A stretch of DNA of 38,981 nucleotides from an uncultured Opitutia bacterium. GTDB taxonomy: Bacteria; Verrucomicrobiota; Verrucomicrobiia; Opitutales; Opitutaceae. The translations under genes and the position numbers were made by a program. Below, one piece after another: positions 31,342-38,981 of this stretch. The stretch's first letter is position 1; the number at the start of each line of letters is the position of its first letter. The stretch covers positions 1 to 38,981 of the forward strand of contig CAIXKG010000200.1 of assembly GCA_903919985.1 (NCBI GenBank). The letters run 5' to 3'. Under the pieces are notes generated by a model. That model did no database searches. It saw only the letters and a program-made list of their open reading frames with translations, and had not been told where the DNA came from.

Positions 31342-31468
31342 ATTGGCGGTCGTCCGGACCAAGGCTCCACGTGGGCCCCGGTCTGTGAATGGCTTTTGAG
31401 AGGGCGTTTAAGACGCCTCGAATCCGAACGTCCGAGCAGCGGAACGCGAAAGCCTTGTGGCTTTGGCC

Positions 31469-31932
31469 ATGAGCAACGAAATTACGCCGTTTGAACAGAT
31501 CCGCCGGACCAACGCGGCGGGCAGCGGCTGGAAGACCATTTCGTTGATATCACCGAAATGGTCGAGATCGGTAAGGGCGGGCAGCGTCCGGTGAAAACCG
31601 TGATGATGTCGCGCTACGCCTGCTACCTCGTCATCCAGAATGCCGATCCGGCCAAGGCAATCGTCGCCGTCGGCCAAACCTACTTCGCCGTCCAGACCCG
31701 CCGGCCGGAACTGAATGATCGTGAAATCGAAGATCAGCGTCGCCTCACCATCCGCTCGGAGCTGAGCCTACACAACAACCAGCTGGCCGACGCGGCCAAG
31801 GATGCCGGGGTGATCGAGCCCCGCGTCTACGCGGTCGCGGGGCAGCTCAGTCTGCGCAAGCACCGCGTGACTCGAGGGAGATTCTCGCTCGCATCACAGC
31901 TTCCTGCGCGCGGCCAGGCTGTGAAGGTTTGA
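31469..31932 (+). pseudogene. dinD: Degraded dinD (DNA-damage-inducible protein D)
   Basis: A broken relative of DinD. From ATG 31469 the start (MSNEITPFEQIRRTNAAG) is like the DinD N-terminus. The next part, QRLEDHFVDITEMVEIG, continues in another frame from 31522, so about 40 codons are lost and the frame is shifted. The centre (VMMSRYACYLVIQNADP, then VGQTYFAVQTRR) is well kept to about 31830. After GVIEP the match ends and an unrelated tail runs to the stop at 31932. The C-terminal half of DinD is absent. A hairpin AAAGCC-TTGT-GGCTTT lies at 31449-31464, just before the ATG. In E. coli DinD is LexA-controlled and affects RecA. Confidence 0.85.
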
Positions 31933-32012
31933 ATTTCCTCTGCGTACGCGTGGGGAGGTGTCGGTGACGAGGACGCGAGCGAGTGTTCCTTGGTTGAAAA
32001 TCAAAGATCCGC
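31911..32012. repeat. Degenerate repeat, copy B, at the dinD remnant 3' end
   Basis: Counterpart of 30330-30430 (see there). About 65-70 percent identity by eye with a few small gaps. It spans the end of the dinD remnant and the following non-coding stretch up to the CusS-like gene at 32125. Confidence 0.45.
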
Positions 32013-32124
32013 CGGCCTGACCTCTTCGTGTTGGCCTTGCGCCCGCTCTCTCACACGAAGCGCACTCAAGCGCGCTGGCCAACTCAGATGATCCTGGTGA
32101 TCCGACGATCGGTTCCGCGCCGAA

Positions 32125-33519
32125 TCACGTCGCCGCGGTGACGAACGGCGTCGCTGGGTCGGCGTCGAGGCGCGGGAGCCGGACGATGAATTCGGTCCAC
32201 GTCTCATCGGCGCGACCGAGCGCGAGGCTGCCCTTGTGCGCTTGGACGATGGCGCGGCACAAACTCAGCCCGAGTCCGCTGCCGCCCGACGCGCGGTTGC
32301 GATCGCTGTCGAGCCGGAAGAACCGCTGGAAAAGCTCCGCGTGTTTTTCGGCGGGAATACCGCGGCCGGTGTTGGCGAGCGAGAACACCACCTCGGCTCC
32401 TTCTGCTTTCAACTCGAAGCGCAGTTCGCCGTTCGGCTGGTTGTAGCGCACGGCGTTGTCGACCAGGTTCAGCAACACGCGGCGCAGTAGCACGGCATCG
32501 CCGGTGACGCGCAATTCGGGCGCGACGGTCGTCGCGATTTTGATGCGCGCGGGCGCGGCCATGAGTTCGGCGTCTTCGATGGCTTCGGTGACCTGGGCGC
32601 TGAAATCGACGGGTAAAAATTCGAGCTGGGTTTTTCCCGCGTCGAACCGGGCGAGCAAGAGGAGATTCGCGGAGATTTTTTGCAGTGAACCGGTTTGTTC
32701 GAGCAGGCTCACGAGCAGTTTTTCATGCTCGGGATTGCCCGTGGTGGAGCGCAGGGCCTCCTCGATTTCGCCGCGCAGGATCGTCAGCGGCGTGCGCAAT
32801 TCGTGCGAGGCATCGGCGGTGAAACGTGAGGCCTGCTCGAAGCTGCGTTGCAGGCGGTCAAACATCGCGTTCAACACGCGGGTGTGTCGGCCGATCTCGT
32901 CGTCGGCCGGCAGCACCGGCAGGCGCGCATCGAGTCGCTCCGCGGTGATCGCAGCGGCGGCGGCGGTGATGTCGACGATCGGCCGGAGCGCGCGGCCGGC
33001 CATCCACCAACTGCCCAACCCGACGACGACGAGGACGACGGGCAGCGCGAGAAAATAAGCGGTCAGCAACTGCTCGACGGTCTCGCGCGCCGGTGCCGCG
33101 TCCGCCGCGATGAGTAACCGCAGGTCACCCCGTTTGAAATTTGCCAGGCGCAGCCGGTGGTCGCCGAGGCGCGCAAAGAAGAAACGCCGGCCGGACAGCG
33201 GGCGTTGCACGACGGGATTCAGGTCGGCGGGATAAACGTACAGGACGGTGCCCTTGGCCTCGAGGACGGCAAAACCATAGATCGACTTGGCGTTCTGCAA
33301 AACCGCAGCGGAGCGTTCGGCGCCGAGCCAGGCCTCGTTCGACGACGTCGGAATTTCCGCCGCGAGCAGATTCGAATTGGCCGTTAACCGGTGGTCGATT
33401 TCGGCGATTTCCTCGCGGTAGACATTGAGCGCAGACACCACGCCCAGCGTGAGCAACGCGAGCCCGGTCACCAATGCTGACCAAAGCGTGAGTTTCGTGC
33501 GCAGCCGCCAGCGATTCAT
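32125..33519 (-). CDS. CusS-like heavy-metal sensor histidine kinase
   Basis: A 464-residue membrane kinase: helix 1 about 11-32, a periplasmic sensor of about 120 residues (33-152), helix 2 about 153-175, HAMP about 175-230, HisKA with His239 in TADASHELRTPL, and HATPase with NLVDNAVRYN, NTGRGIP and GGSGLGLSL. The layout fits heavy-metal sensor kinases of the CusS/CopS type. ATG 33519 overlaps the end of the regulator gene by 4 nt (33516-33519), so the pair is translationally coupled. The metal cannot be read from sequence, but nearby boxes resemble CusR sites. Confidence 0.9.
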   Translation of the reverse strand: MNRWRLRTKLTLWSALVTGLALLTLGVVSALNVYREEIAEIDHRLTANSNLLAAEIPTSSNEAWLGAERSAAVLQNAKSIYGFAVLEAKGTVLYVYPADLNPVVQRPLSGRRFFFARLGDHRLRLANFKRGDLRLLIAADAAPARETVEQLLTAYFLALPVVLVVVGLGSWWMAGRALRPIVDITAAAAAITAERLDARLPVLPADDEIGRHTRVLNAMFDRLQRSFEQASRFTADASHELRTPLTILRGEIEEALRSTTGNPEHEKLLVSLLEQTGSLQKISANLLLLARFDAGKTQLEFLPVDFSAQVTEAIEDAELMAAPARIKIATTVAPELRVTGDAVLLRRVLLNLVDNAVRYNQPNGELRFELKAEGAEVVFSLANTGRGIPAEKHAELFQRFFRLDSDRNRASGGSGLGLSLCRAIVQAHKGSLALGRADETWTEFIVRLPRLDADPATPFVTAAT

Positions 33520-34190
33520 AGGCCGGCTTTCAACGTGTACCCCACGCCCCGCACCGTCTGCACCAAGGGCACGGCGTGGCCGTCGTCGATTTTGCGGCGC
33601 AGGCGCTGGATGCCGACGTCGACCACGTTCGTGCCCGGATCGAAATGATAATCCCACACGTGTTCGCACAACTGCGTGCGCGTGTGCACGCGGCCGGGCG
33701 AGCGCATCAGATACTCCAGCAGCGCAAATTCCCGGGTGGTGAGTTCGACTTTTCTCCCGGCGCGGCGCACCTCGCGGGTCGTCAGGTTGAGCGTGAGTTC
33801 ACCGAGCTGGAGGAGGCTCAGGCCTTCGCCTGACAACCGACGCCAGACCGCACGGAGGCGCGCGATCAGCTCCTCGATGGAAAACGGTTTGGTGATGTAG
33901 TCGTCCGCGCCAAGGTTGAGGCCCTCGACCCGTTCGGAAAGGCCTTCGCGCGCCGTGAGCAAAATGATCGGAACGCGGTTACGCTGTTCCCGCAGTTCCC
34001 GCAACACGCTGAGGCCGTCGCGTCCCGGGAGCATGATATCGAGCACCAGTGCGTCGAAACTTTCCGTGGACGCGAGATGCAGGGCATCGTCGCCGCGGTG
34101 GCAGACCGTGGGATTGAAACCGACCTCGCTGAGGCCTTTGCGCACGAAGGCCGCGATTTTCTTTTCGTCTTCCGCAATGAGGATGCGCAT
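33516..34190 (-). CDS. CusR-like OmpR-family response regulator
   Basis: A 224-residue regulator with receiver 1-115 (acidic pair E7/D8, Asp51 in VLDIMLPG, Lys in ITKPFS) and winged-helix DNA-binding domain about 125-222 (LTTREFALLEYLMRSPGRVHTR, then TNVVDVGIQRLRRKID). It is of the CusR/CopR type by overall sequence and by pairing with the kinase behind it. ATG 34190 begins right at the receiver; the longer frame adds 18 unlikely residues. It is 74 nt after the PepSY gene and probably in its transcript. Likely targets are the two 16-nt boxes at 34704 and 37291. Confidence 0.92.
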   Translation of the reverse strand: MRILIAEDEKKIAAFVRKGLSEVGFNPTVCHRGDDALHLASTESFDALVLDIMLPGRDGLSVLRELREQRNRVPIILLTAREGLSERVEGLNLGADDYITKPFSIEELIARLRAVWRRLSGEGLSLLQLGELTLNLTTREVRRAGRKVELTTREFALLEYLMRSPGRVHTRTQLCEHVWDYHFDPGTNVVDVGIQRLRRKIDDGHAVPLVQTVRGVGYTLKAGL

Positions 34191-34264
34191 GGGGGCAAAG
34201 CTGTCAGCGTGAACGGGCTCCGACAAGAGTCGGCCTCGGTTCACGGCGAGATGCGAATGGGCGA

Positions 34265-34609
34265 TTAATCGATGTCGAGCACCTTGCCATTCCCGGCGTC
34301 GATTTCGACCTCTTTGATTTTTCCGTCGGCCCCAACCACATCGAACGAATATTGGAGATTCCCGTCTTCGACTTCGAGTTCGGCCTTGATGACCTTGCCC
34401 GGGGCGGCGTCGAGAGCGGCCTTGAGCGCCACCTCCATCGAGATCTTGGCGAGGCCAGGGAGGTCGGCCGGCTGTACCTTACCCGTGGGGCGGATCGAAG
34501 CGACGGCGGTGGATTTCTTCTCGGCTTTGTCTGCGGAGCACGAGCTGGCCGCGCAGACCATGCCGAGCGCGAGAGCGCCGGAGATAAGGAAGGTACGGAT
34601 ATTTTTCAT
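34265..34609 (-). CDS. PepSY-domain protein, exported
   Basis: A 114-residue protein with a signal sequence (about 1-24, ending ...VCAASSCSADK, a weak lipobox at Cys24) and one PepSY domain (about 50-114: ALKAALDAAPGKVIKAELEVE, then DVVGADGKIKEVEID). PepSY proteins often sit beside metal-responsive two-component systems and may tune the sensor or metal transport. ATG 34609 gives the clean signal peptide. It is divergent from the TonB-dependent receptor, with a CusR-like box between them. Confidence 0.85.
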   Translation of the reverse strand: MKNIRTFLISGALALGMVCAASSCSADKAEKKSTAVASIRPTGKVQPADLPGLAKISMEVALKAALDAAPGKVIKAELEVEDGNLQYSFDVVGADGKIKEVEIDAGNGKVLDID

Positions 34610-34703
34610 GACGAAGGGAAGAAGATGGTTTGCGCCGTGATCGGCGGGATAGCAGTCACGGCGAACTGTACACGGCAAAAATGGCGAAGGGAATCTCCGC
34701 TCC

Positions 34704-34719
34704 ATGACAAAACGGTCAT
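34704..34719. promoter_or_regulatory. CusR-like box 1
   Basis: ATGACAAAACGGTCAT fits the core ATGACAA-N2-TTGTCAT of the E. coli CusR box in all but two bases; the outer pair extends the arms to CATGAC / GTCATG. It lies between the divergent PepSY and TonB receptor genes, 12 nt upstream of a possible promoter of the latter. Confidence 0.6.
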
Positions 34720-34731
34720 GCCCCCACCGGG

Positions 34732-34761
34732 TTGCGGGCGCCGGGTTTGCCTCGGTAAATT
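34732..34761 (+). promoter_or_regulatory. Possible promoter of the TonB-dependent receptor gene
   Basis: TTGCGG (34732-34737) and TAAATT (34756-34761), 18 nt apart, just downstream of CusR-like box 1, a layout that fits class II/III activation by an OmpR-type regulator. Predicted by eye only. Confidence 0.4.
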
Positions 34762-34833
34762 ACAACTCCGTCATCATCGGCGTCACACCCGCGTTACTTT
34801 TTTCCGCTACGCTGCCCGCCCGATTCCAAACGC

Positions 34834-37272
34834 ATGAAACTGTATCGTCTCGCCGCGCTGTCCTTCGCTCTTTCCGTCGCTTTGATGGCCCAAAAAACCG
34901 GGGAGGGGAGTGCCACCGGCACGATTGCCGATTCGGCGACCGGCCGTCCGGTGGAATACGTGGCCGTCACGGTTAAAAACAAATCCGATGGTCAGGCGGT
35001 GCGCTCGGGCGCGACGGACGCCAAAGGGGCTTTCGATTTGGAGAAAATCCCGTTCGGCCGTTACGATCTAAGTTACGGATTGGTGGGCTCCGACACACCC
35101 GACACCGCCGAATTCACGCTCGATGCCCAGCACGGCACCGCGAATCTTGGGCGCCTGCTGCTGACTGGGAGCAGCGTGGTGAAGCTGGACAAAGTGGAGG
35201 TGACGACCGGCAAGGAGGCCTTCTACAATTCGATCGACCGGAAAGTCTACAACGTCGGCAAGGACATCCAGAGTGTCACGGGCTCGGCGAGCGAGCTGCT
35301 CGCGAACGTACCGTCGGTGCAGGTCGATATCGAGGGCAACGTCAGCCTGCGCGGCGATGCCAACGTGCTGATCTTGGTGAACGGTAAAACCTCCACGATG
35401 ATGGGCAAAAATCGGGCCGCCGTCCTCGAGCAGATGCCTGCCGATGGCATCGAAAAAATCGAGGTCATCACCAACCCCTCCGCGAAATACAAACCCGACG
35501 GAACCGGCGGGATCATCAATATCACGCTGAAGAAAAAACAGGACCCCGGCTATTCCGGCAGCGCGCGCGCCTCCATCGGCAACAATCAGCGCTACAACGG
35601 GAGCGTCACCGCGAATTTCAACCCAGGGAAATACAACATCTACGGCAGCGCCAGCGTGCGTCAGGACGACCGGCCGCGCTCGGTGCACGACGAACGTTCC
35701 CATCCCGACGCCACCGGCACGCCGGTCGCCACCACTCAGGTTACCGCTGAGCATTCCCGGCCTCTGTCGCGCATCGTTCAGGCGGGCTTGGATTACAAAG
35801 CCGACGACCAGACGAAGATCGGCGGTTCGGTACATTATAACTACCGCGATTTTGTCCGTCACACCGTGGTTTCAAATCTCACGCGGACGGGTGGCGTTGT
35901 GACCACCGACTACGACCGGGTCCGCACCGATCCAGAATACGAAAAGGATTTGGAATTTACGGGGACGTTGCAGCACTCATTCGCCAAGGAGGGCGAGGAG
36001 CTGAACTTCGAGCTGCGCAACGGCAAGACCACGGAGCAGGAGGACAACCGCTACGCGAACATCTACCGCGACGGCAGCACCACTCGCCCGCTCGACAACG
36101 AACTGCTCAAGAATATCGAGACAAACACCGAAGCCGCGGCGGACTACGCGAATCCGTTTGGCGAGGATGCGAAACTGGAATCCGGCTACAACGGCCAGTG
36201 GAACCAGGTCGACATGGATTTTCGCGGGAGTTTTTTCGACCCGACGACGCAGGCATGGCGGGCGGATAGTTCCCGGACCAACCGCTTTGTCTACGACGGC
36301 GAGATTCACGCGCTCTACAGTACCTTAGCGCGTAAGTTCGGGGCCTTCGGACTGCTCGCTGGCCTGCGTTTCGAACAGGCCACCATTCACACAAATCAAA
36401 TCACCGCCGGGCTGAAGGACAGAAACGAGTACAACCATTTTTATCCTAGCCTCCACCTCAGCTATAATTTGTCGGACGCCCAACAGCTCCAGTTGAACTA
36501 CAGCCATCGCGTTCATCGTCCCGAGGGCGACGATCTTAATCCCTTTCCGCAGTACGATGATCCCAGCAATTTGCGCGTGGGTAATCCCCGCCTGCGGCCC
36601 GAGGACATCCATTCCGTCGAGGCGGGCTACCAATACAAAAATAACGACACGACCTACCTCGCCACCGTTTACTACCGCTATCGTTACAATGGCATGACTG
36701 AGGTCCGTCGTTTTGTGAACAGCGTCACGCTGCTGCCGGACTCGAACGGCACCACGCTGCTCACCACGCGGGAAAACCTCGGAGTCAACCGTTCCAGCGG
36801 TCTCGAATTCGGCGCCACCACGCGGTTGAAGGAACGCCTCTCACTGAATTTTAGTTCGAACGTGTATCGCTCGGAGATCGATGCCAGCAACCTCGGTTTC
36901 AGCGCGCGGCGCACCGCCATCGCGTGGGACGCGAAGCTCAACCTGAACTTCGACGTGTCGAAAACCACGCTCGTCCAGTTGAACACCAACTACACCGCGA
37001 AACGCCTCACGCCGCAGGGTTATCGATATCCCACCTATCTCGCGAACGTGGGCCTGCGCCACAATTTCAAGGACAAGAAAATGGCGTTTATTCTCAGTGT
37101 ATCGGATATCTTAAATTCGCTGAAGGAACGGACGCTGGTCGACACGCCGACCTTGCGGCAGGAAGTCACCCGTCGGCGCAGTTCACGAATCCTCTATGCC
37201 GGTTTCATCTATAATTTCGGCAAACCGGCCAAAAAATCGAAAGACGATCTCCAGTTCGACAACGCGCTCTGA
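34834..37272 (+). CDS. TonB-dependent outer membrane receptor with N-terminal carboxypeptidase-like domain
   Basis: An 812-residue outer membrane protein: signal peptide (1-19), a carboxypeptidase regulatory-like beta-sandwich (about 25-100), a plug domain (about 115-235, with NVPSVQVDIEGNVSLRG and ILVNGKTSTMMG), and a C-terminal 22-strand-type beta-barrel of the OMP_b-brl_3 kind. It ends in a beta-strand followed by a short charged tail. No clear TonB box was recognised. The nearest relatives by architecture are Bacteroidetes-like TonB receptors. A CusR-like box lies upstream and a YncE-like gene follows (93 bp), a pairing like yncD-yncE in E. coli. A role in metal or metal-chelate uptake or sensing is inferred. 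Confidence 0.9.
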   Translation: MKLYRLAALSFALSVALMAQKTGEGSATGTIADSATGRPVEYVAVTVKNKSDGQAVRSGATDAKGAFDLEKIPFGRYDLSYGLVGSDTPDTAEFTLDAQHGTANLGRLLLTGSSVVKLDKVEVTTGKEAFYNSIDRKVYNVGKDIQSVTGSASELLANVPSVQVDIEGNVSLRGDANVLILVNGKTSTMMGKNRAAVLEQMPADGIEKIEVITNPSAKYKPDGTGGIINITLKKKQDPGYSGSARASIGNNQRYNGSVTANFNPGKYNIYGSASVRQDDRPRSVHDERSHPDATGTPVATTQVTAEHSRPLSRIVQAGLDYKADDQTKIGGSVHYNYRDFVRHTVVSNLTRTGGVVTTDYDRVRTDPEYEKDLEFTGTLQHSFAKEGEELNFELRNGKTTEQEDNRYANIYRDGSTTRPLDNELLKNIETNTEAAADYANPFGEDAKLESGYNGQWNQVDMDFRGSFFDPTTQAWRADSSRTNRFVYDGEIHALYSTLARKFGAFGLLAGLRFEQATIHTNQITAGLKDRNEYNHFYPSLHLSYNLSDAQQLQLNYSHRVHRPEGDDLNPFPQYDDPSNLRVGNPRLRPEDIHSVEAGYQYKNNDTTYLATVYYRYRYNGMTEVRRFVNSVTLLPDSNGTTLLTTRENLGVNRSSGLEFGATTRLKERLSLNFSSNVYRSEIDASNLGFSARRTAIAWDAKLNLNFDVSKTTLVQLNTNYTAKRLTPQGYRYPTYLANVGLRHNFKDKKMAFILSVSDILNSLKERTLVDTPTLRQEVTRRRSSRILYAGFIYNFGKPAKKSKDDLQFDNAL

Positions 37273-37290
37273 TCCACCGCCTCTCCTCAA

Positions 37291-37306
37291 ATGACAAAAA
37301 CGTCAT
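37291..37306. promoter_or_regulatory. CusR-like box 2
   Basis: ATGACAAAAACGTCAT has the same arms and spacing as box 1 (two to three bases off the E. coli core ATGACAA-N2-TTGTCAT). It starts 18 nt after the receptor stop and ends 59 nt before the YncE-like start. Confidence 0.55.
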
Positions 37307-37365
37307 ATGCCGCCTGTTGCCACTCCTGCGGCGCTGCACCCAGCTCACGTCAGTTCCTTCACCCT

Positions 37366-38385
37366 ATGAAATTGTTCCTCTCCTTCGTCTCCGCGCTCTC
37401 CCTTGCCACGGTTTCCTTCGCGGCGGCCGCCGACTACCACATCGTGGCGCACTTCAATATCGGCGGCACCGGTGGCTACGACTATCTCCGCGTCGATCCC
37501 GTTGCTCGCCGGCTGTATGTCGCGCACGAAAAACGCGTCGAGGTCCTCGATGCCGACACCGGCAAAAAAGTGGGTGAGATCGGTCCCGCCACGCGGGCCC
37601 ACGGGATCGCCCTTGCGCCGGAGTTGAACCACGGGTTCGTCACGAGCGGCGTCGACGATCTGATCACGATGTTCGACTTGAAAACACTCGCGACGCTCAA
37701 ACAGGTGAAATCCACCGGCTCCAATCCCGACGCTATCGAATACGATCCCGAGTCGAAGAAAATTTACGTGGGCAATCACGGCAGCGGTGAAATTGTCGTG
37801 ATCGATCCAGCTTCAGGCGAAATCACCGGCACGCTCGCCTTGGGCGGCAAACTCGAGGGCATCGCTTTCGATGGCCGCGGCCAAGGCTACGTGATCGCCG
37901 AGGACAAAGCGGCGGTCCATGTGTTCGACACGCACACCCTCAAGGCGAAGGCCACGTGGGCGTTTGCTCCGGGCGAAGGTGGCACCGGCCTCGCCGTCGA
38001 CGCGGCCAATCACCGGCTCTTCGCCTCGTGCGGGAATAACAAAATGGTGGTACTCGATAGCGACAGCGGTAAATTTGTCGCCAGCGCGGTCATCGGTGAT
38101 GATCCCGACGGCCTCACCTTCGATCCGAAGAATCACCGCATCTTCACTTCCAACGTCGATGGTACGCTCACGGTGATTCAGCAGGATTCCGCTGATAAGT
38201 ATTCCGTGCTGCAAAACGTGAAGACCCCGCCGACCTCCAAGACCATCGCCTTCGATGCAAAGACGGGCAACGTGATCACCTGCGCGCCGCAATACGGACC
38301 GAAGCCCGCCCGCGTGGCCGGTGGACCCGCGCCGAAAGCCCCGATTATTCCGGGCTCGTTCGAAGCGGTGGTCGTCGGTCAATAA
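37366..38385 (+). CDS. YncE-like beta-propeller protein (YVTN family), secreted
   Basis: A 339-residue protein with a signal peptide (about 1-20, cut after AAA) and seven or so repeats of the YVTN type, such as RRLYVAHEKRVEVLD, KKIYVGNHGSGEIVVID and HRLFASCGNNKMVVLD. Such proteins form a propeller in the periplasm; YncE-type members occur beside TonB receptors and metal efflux genes, possibly as binding or sensor proteins. ATG 37366 gives the signal peptide; the earlier ATG at 37291 lies inside the CusR-like box. It is 18 nt before the outer membrane factor gene. Confidence 0.88.
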   Translation: MKLFLSFVSALSLATVSFAAAADYHIVAHFNIGGTGGYDYLRVDPVARRLYVAHEKRVEVLDADTGKKVGEIGPATRAHGIALAPELNHGFVTSGVDDLITMFDLKTLATLKQVKSTGSNPDAIEYDPESKKIYVGNHGSGEIVVIDPASGEITGTLALGGKLEGIAFDGRGQGYVIAEDKAAVHVFDTHTLKAKATWAFAPGEGGTGLAVDAANHRLFASCGNNKMVVLDSDSGKFVASAVIGDDPDGLTFDPKNHRIFTSNVDGTLTVIQQDSADKYSVLQNVKTPPTSKTIAFDAKTGNVITCAPQYGPKPARVAGGPAPKAPIIPGSFEAVVVGQ

Positions 38386-38403
38386 ACGAGTTTGGCTTTG
38401 CTG

Positions 38404-38981
38404 ATGACCTTTGCGCGTAACCGTCTGCAGGGCGTGCTCGCCTCCGTCGTGGGATTGCTGGCGGGTTGTGCCAGCCAGCCCCCGCCACCGCCGTCAGCGC
38501 TTTCGGCGGCTGCGCGGGCGGTTAGTTTCGATGCGCGTTCGCTGCGCGACGCTGGGCTGCGGCAATTTCTCGCTGAGAATCTTGGCGCGGCTCCGACCGA
38601 CGCTTGGGATTTTGAAACGCTGGGGTGGGTCGCATTCTATTATCATCCCTCGCTTGAACTGGCGCGCGCGCAATGGGCCACGGCGCGCGCGGTTGCGACC
38701 ACGGCGGGCGTGCGGCCGAACCCCACGCTCACGTTTACGCCGGGTTACAACTCCACGCGGGTGCCGGGAGTTTCACCGTGGATGCCCGGTATCAATTTCG
38801 ATTTTCTTTTCCCAACCGCGGGCAAGCGCGGCCACCAGGAGGCGATCGCGCGCAGCGATGCCGAGGCGGCCCGGCTCGCGGTTTTCTCCGCGGCGTGGCA
38901 AATCCGCGCGGAGTTGCGGCGTGCGCTGATGGATGCGACAGCCGCGGTGCGGCGCGAAGGTTTGCTGCGCGGGCAGCTCGA
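38404..38981 (+). CDS. TolC-family outer membrane factor (CusC/CzcC-like lipoprotein), 3' partial
   Basis: The first 192 residues of an outer membrane efflux protein, cut by the window end. A lipoprotein signal with lipobox LAGC (Cys22) is followed by a Pro-rich linker. The TolC-type first repeat follows: AFYYHPSLELARAQWATARA, then GVRPNPTLTFTPGY and a FLFPTAGKR segment. This pattern is typical of CzcC/CusC proteins of metal RND pumps, and adaptor and pump genes are expected beyond the window. It is 18 nt after the YncE-like gene and thus probably under the same CusR-like box. Confidence 0.88.
   Translation, partial: MTFARNRLQGVLASVVGLLAGCASQPPPPPSALSAAARAVSFDARSLRDAGLRQFLAENLGAAPTDAWDFETLGWVAFYYHPSLELARAQWATARAVATTAGVRPNPTLTFTPGYNSTRVPGVSPWMPGINFDFLFPTAGKRGHQEAIARSDAEAARLAVFSAAWQIRAELRRALMDATAAVRREGLLRGQL

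Noticed and set aside
1-38981. CRISPR arrays, insertion sequences, integrase genes or prophage genes
   Set aside because: No regular direct repeats with spacers, no transposase or integrase motifs; the phage-holin-family gene belongs to a yqjDE-type stress set.

Overview
The window looks like part of the chromosome of a high-GC member of the Verrucomicrobiota, most likely the Opitutaceae. The points for this are a CE15 glucuronoyl esterase very close in layout to the Opitutus terrae type, a fused ccoN-ccoO cbb3 oxidase, a Bacteroidetes-like TonB-dependent barrel protein, and start codons that almost never have a Shine-Dalgarno sequence. This placement is an inference from gene content; no 16S rRNA gene is present.

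Layout. 1-2873: two divergent secreted polysaccharide esterases (a sialate O-acetylesterase cut by the window start, and the CE15 esterase). 2906-8742: housekeeping genes (uvrC with an upstream membrane glycosyltransferase, cinA, purC), then tRNA-Glu(UUC) at 8860-8936. 9014-15618: a minus-strand series with an AAA_28 ATPase, a yqjD/yqjE/yqjK-like envelope-stress set, two small or unusual proteins, an ECF sigma factor, a PocR-AraC regulator, a Cys-rich membrane protein and an unknown 160-residue protein. 15830-19326: a compact plus-strand signalling operon (PAS histidine kinase, Rcp1-like receiver, receiver-HisKA_3 hybrid, NarL-type regulator). 19410-21759: a voltage-gated-type K+ channel, a nitroreductase, a DksA-like protein without its zinc cysteines and a small unknown gene.

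21935-30348: a DUF2934 gene followed by a full cbb3 cytochrome oxidase locus: small Cys/His-tailed membrane protein, ccoNO fusion, ccoQ-like, one-heme ccoP, ccoG, a 51-residue membrane protein in the ccoH position, a TauE/SafE-type membrane protein and the copper ATPase ccoI. CcoI carries a 62-nt REP-like palindrome inside its coding sequence. 30538-31932: a secreted SGNH hydrolase and a broken dinD.

32125-38981: a metal-type regulon. A CusRS-like two-component pair and a PepSY protein lie on the minus strand; a TonB-dependent receptor, a YncE-like beta-propeller and the start of a CusC/CzcC-type outer membrane factor lie on the plus strand. Two 16-nt inverted repeats resembling the E. coli CusR box sit in front of the receptor and the propeller gene, which suggests that the pair controls this cluster.

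The main regulatory observation is an ungapped conserved block of about 53 bp found both in front of the PocR-AraC gene and in the divergent region before the signalling operon. It may link the stress-gene series to the phosphorelay. Other notable points are a UvrC without the Fe-S cysteines, a CinA with Thr in place of the usual Ser, and two pairs of dispersed short repeats.
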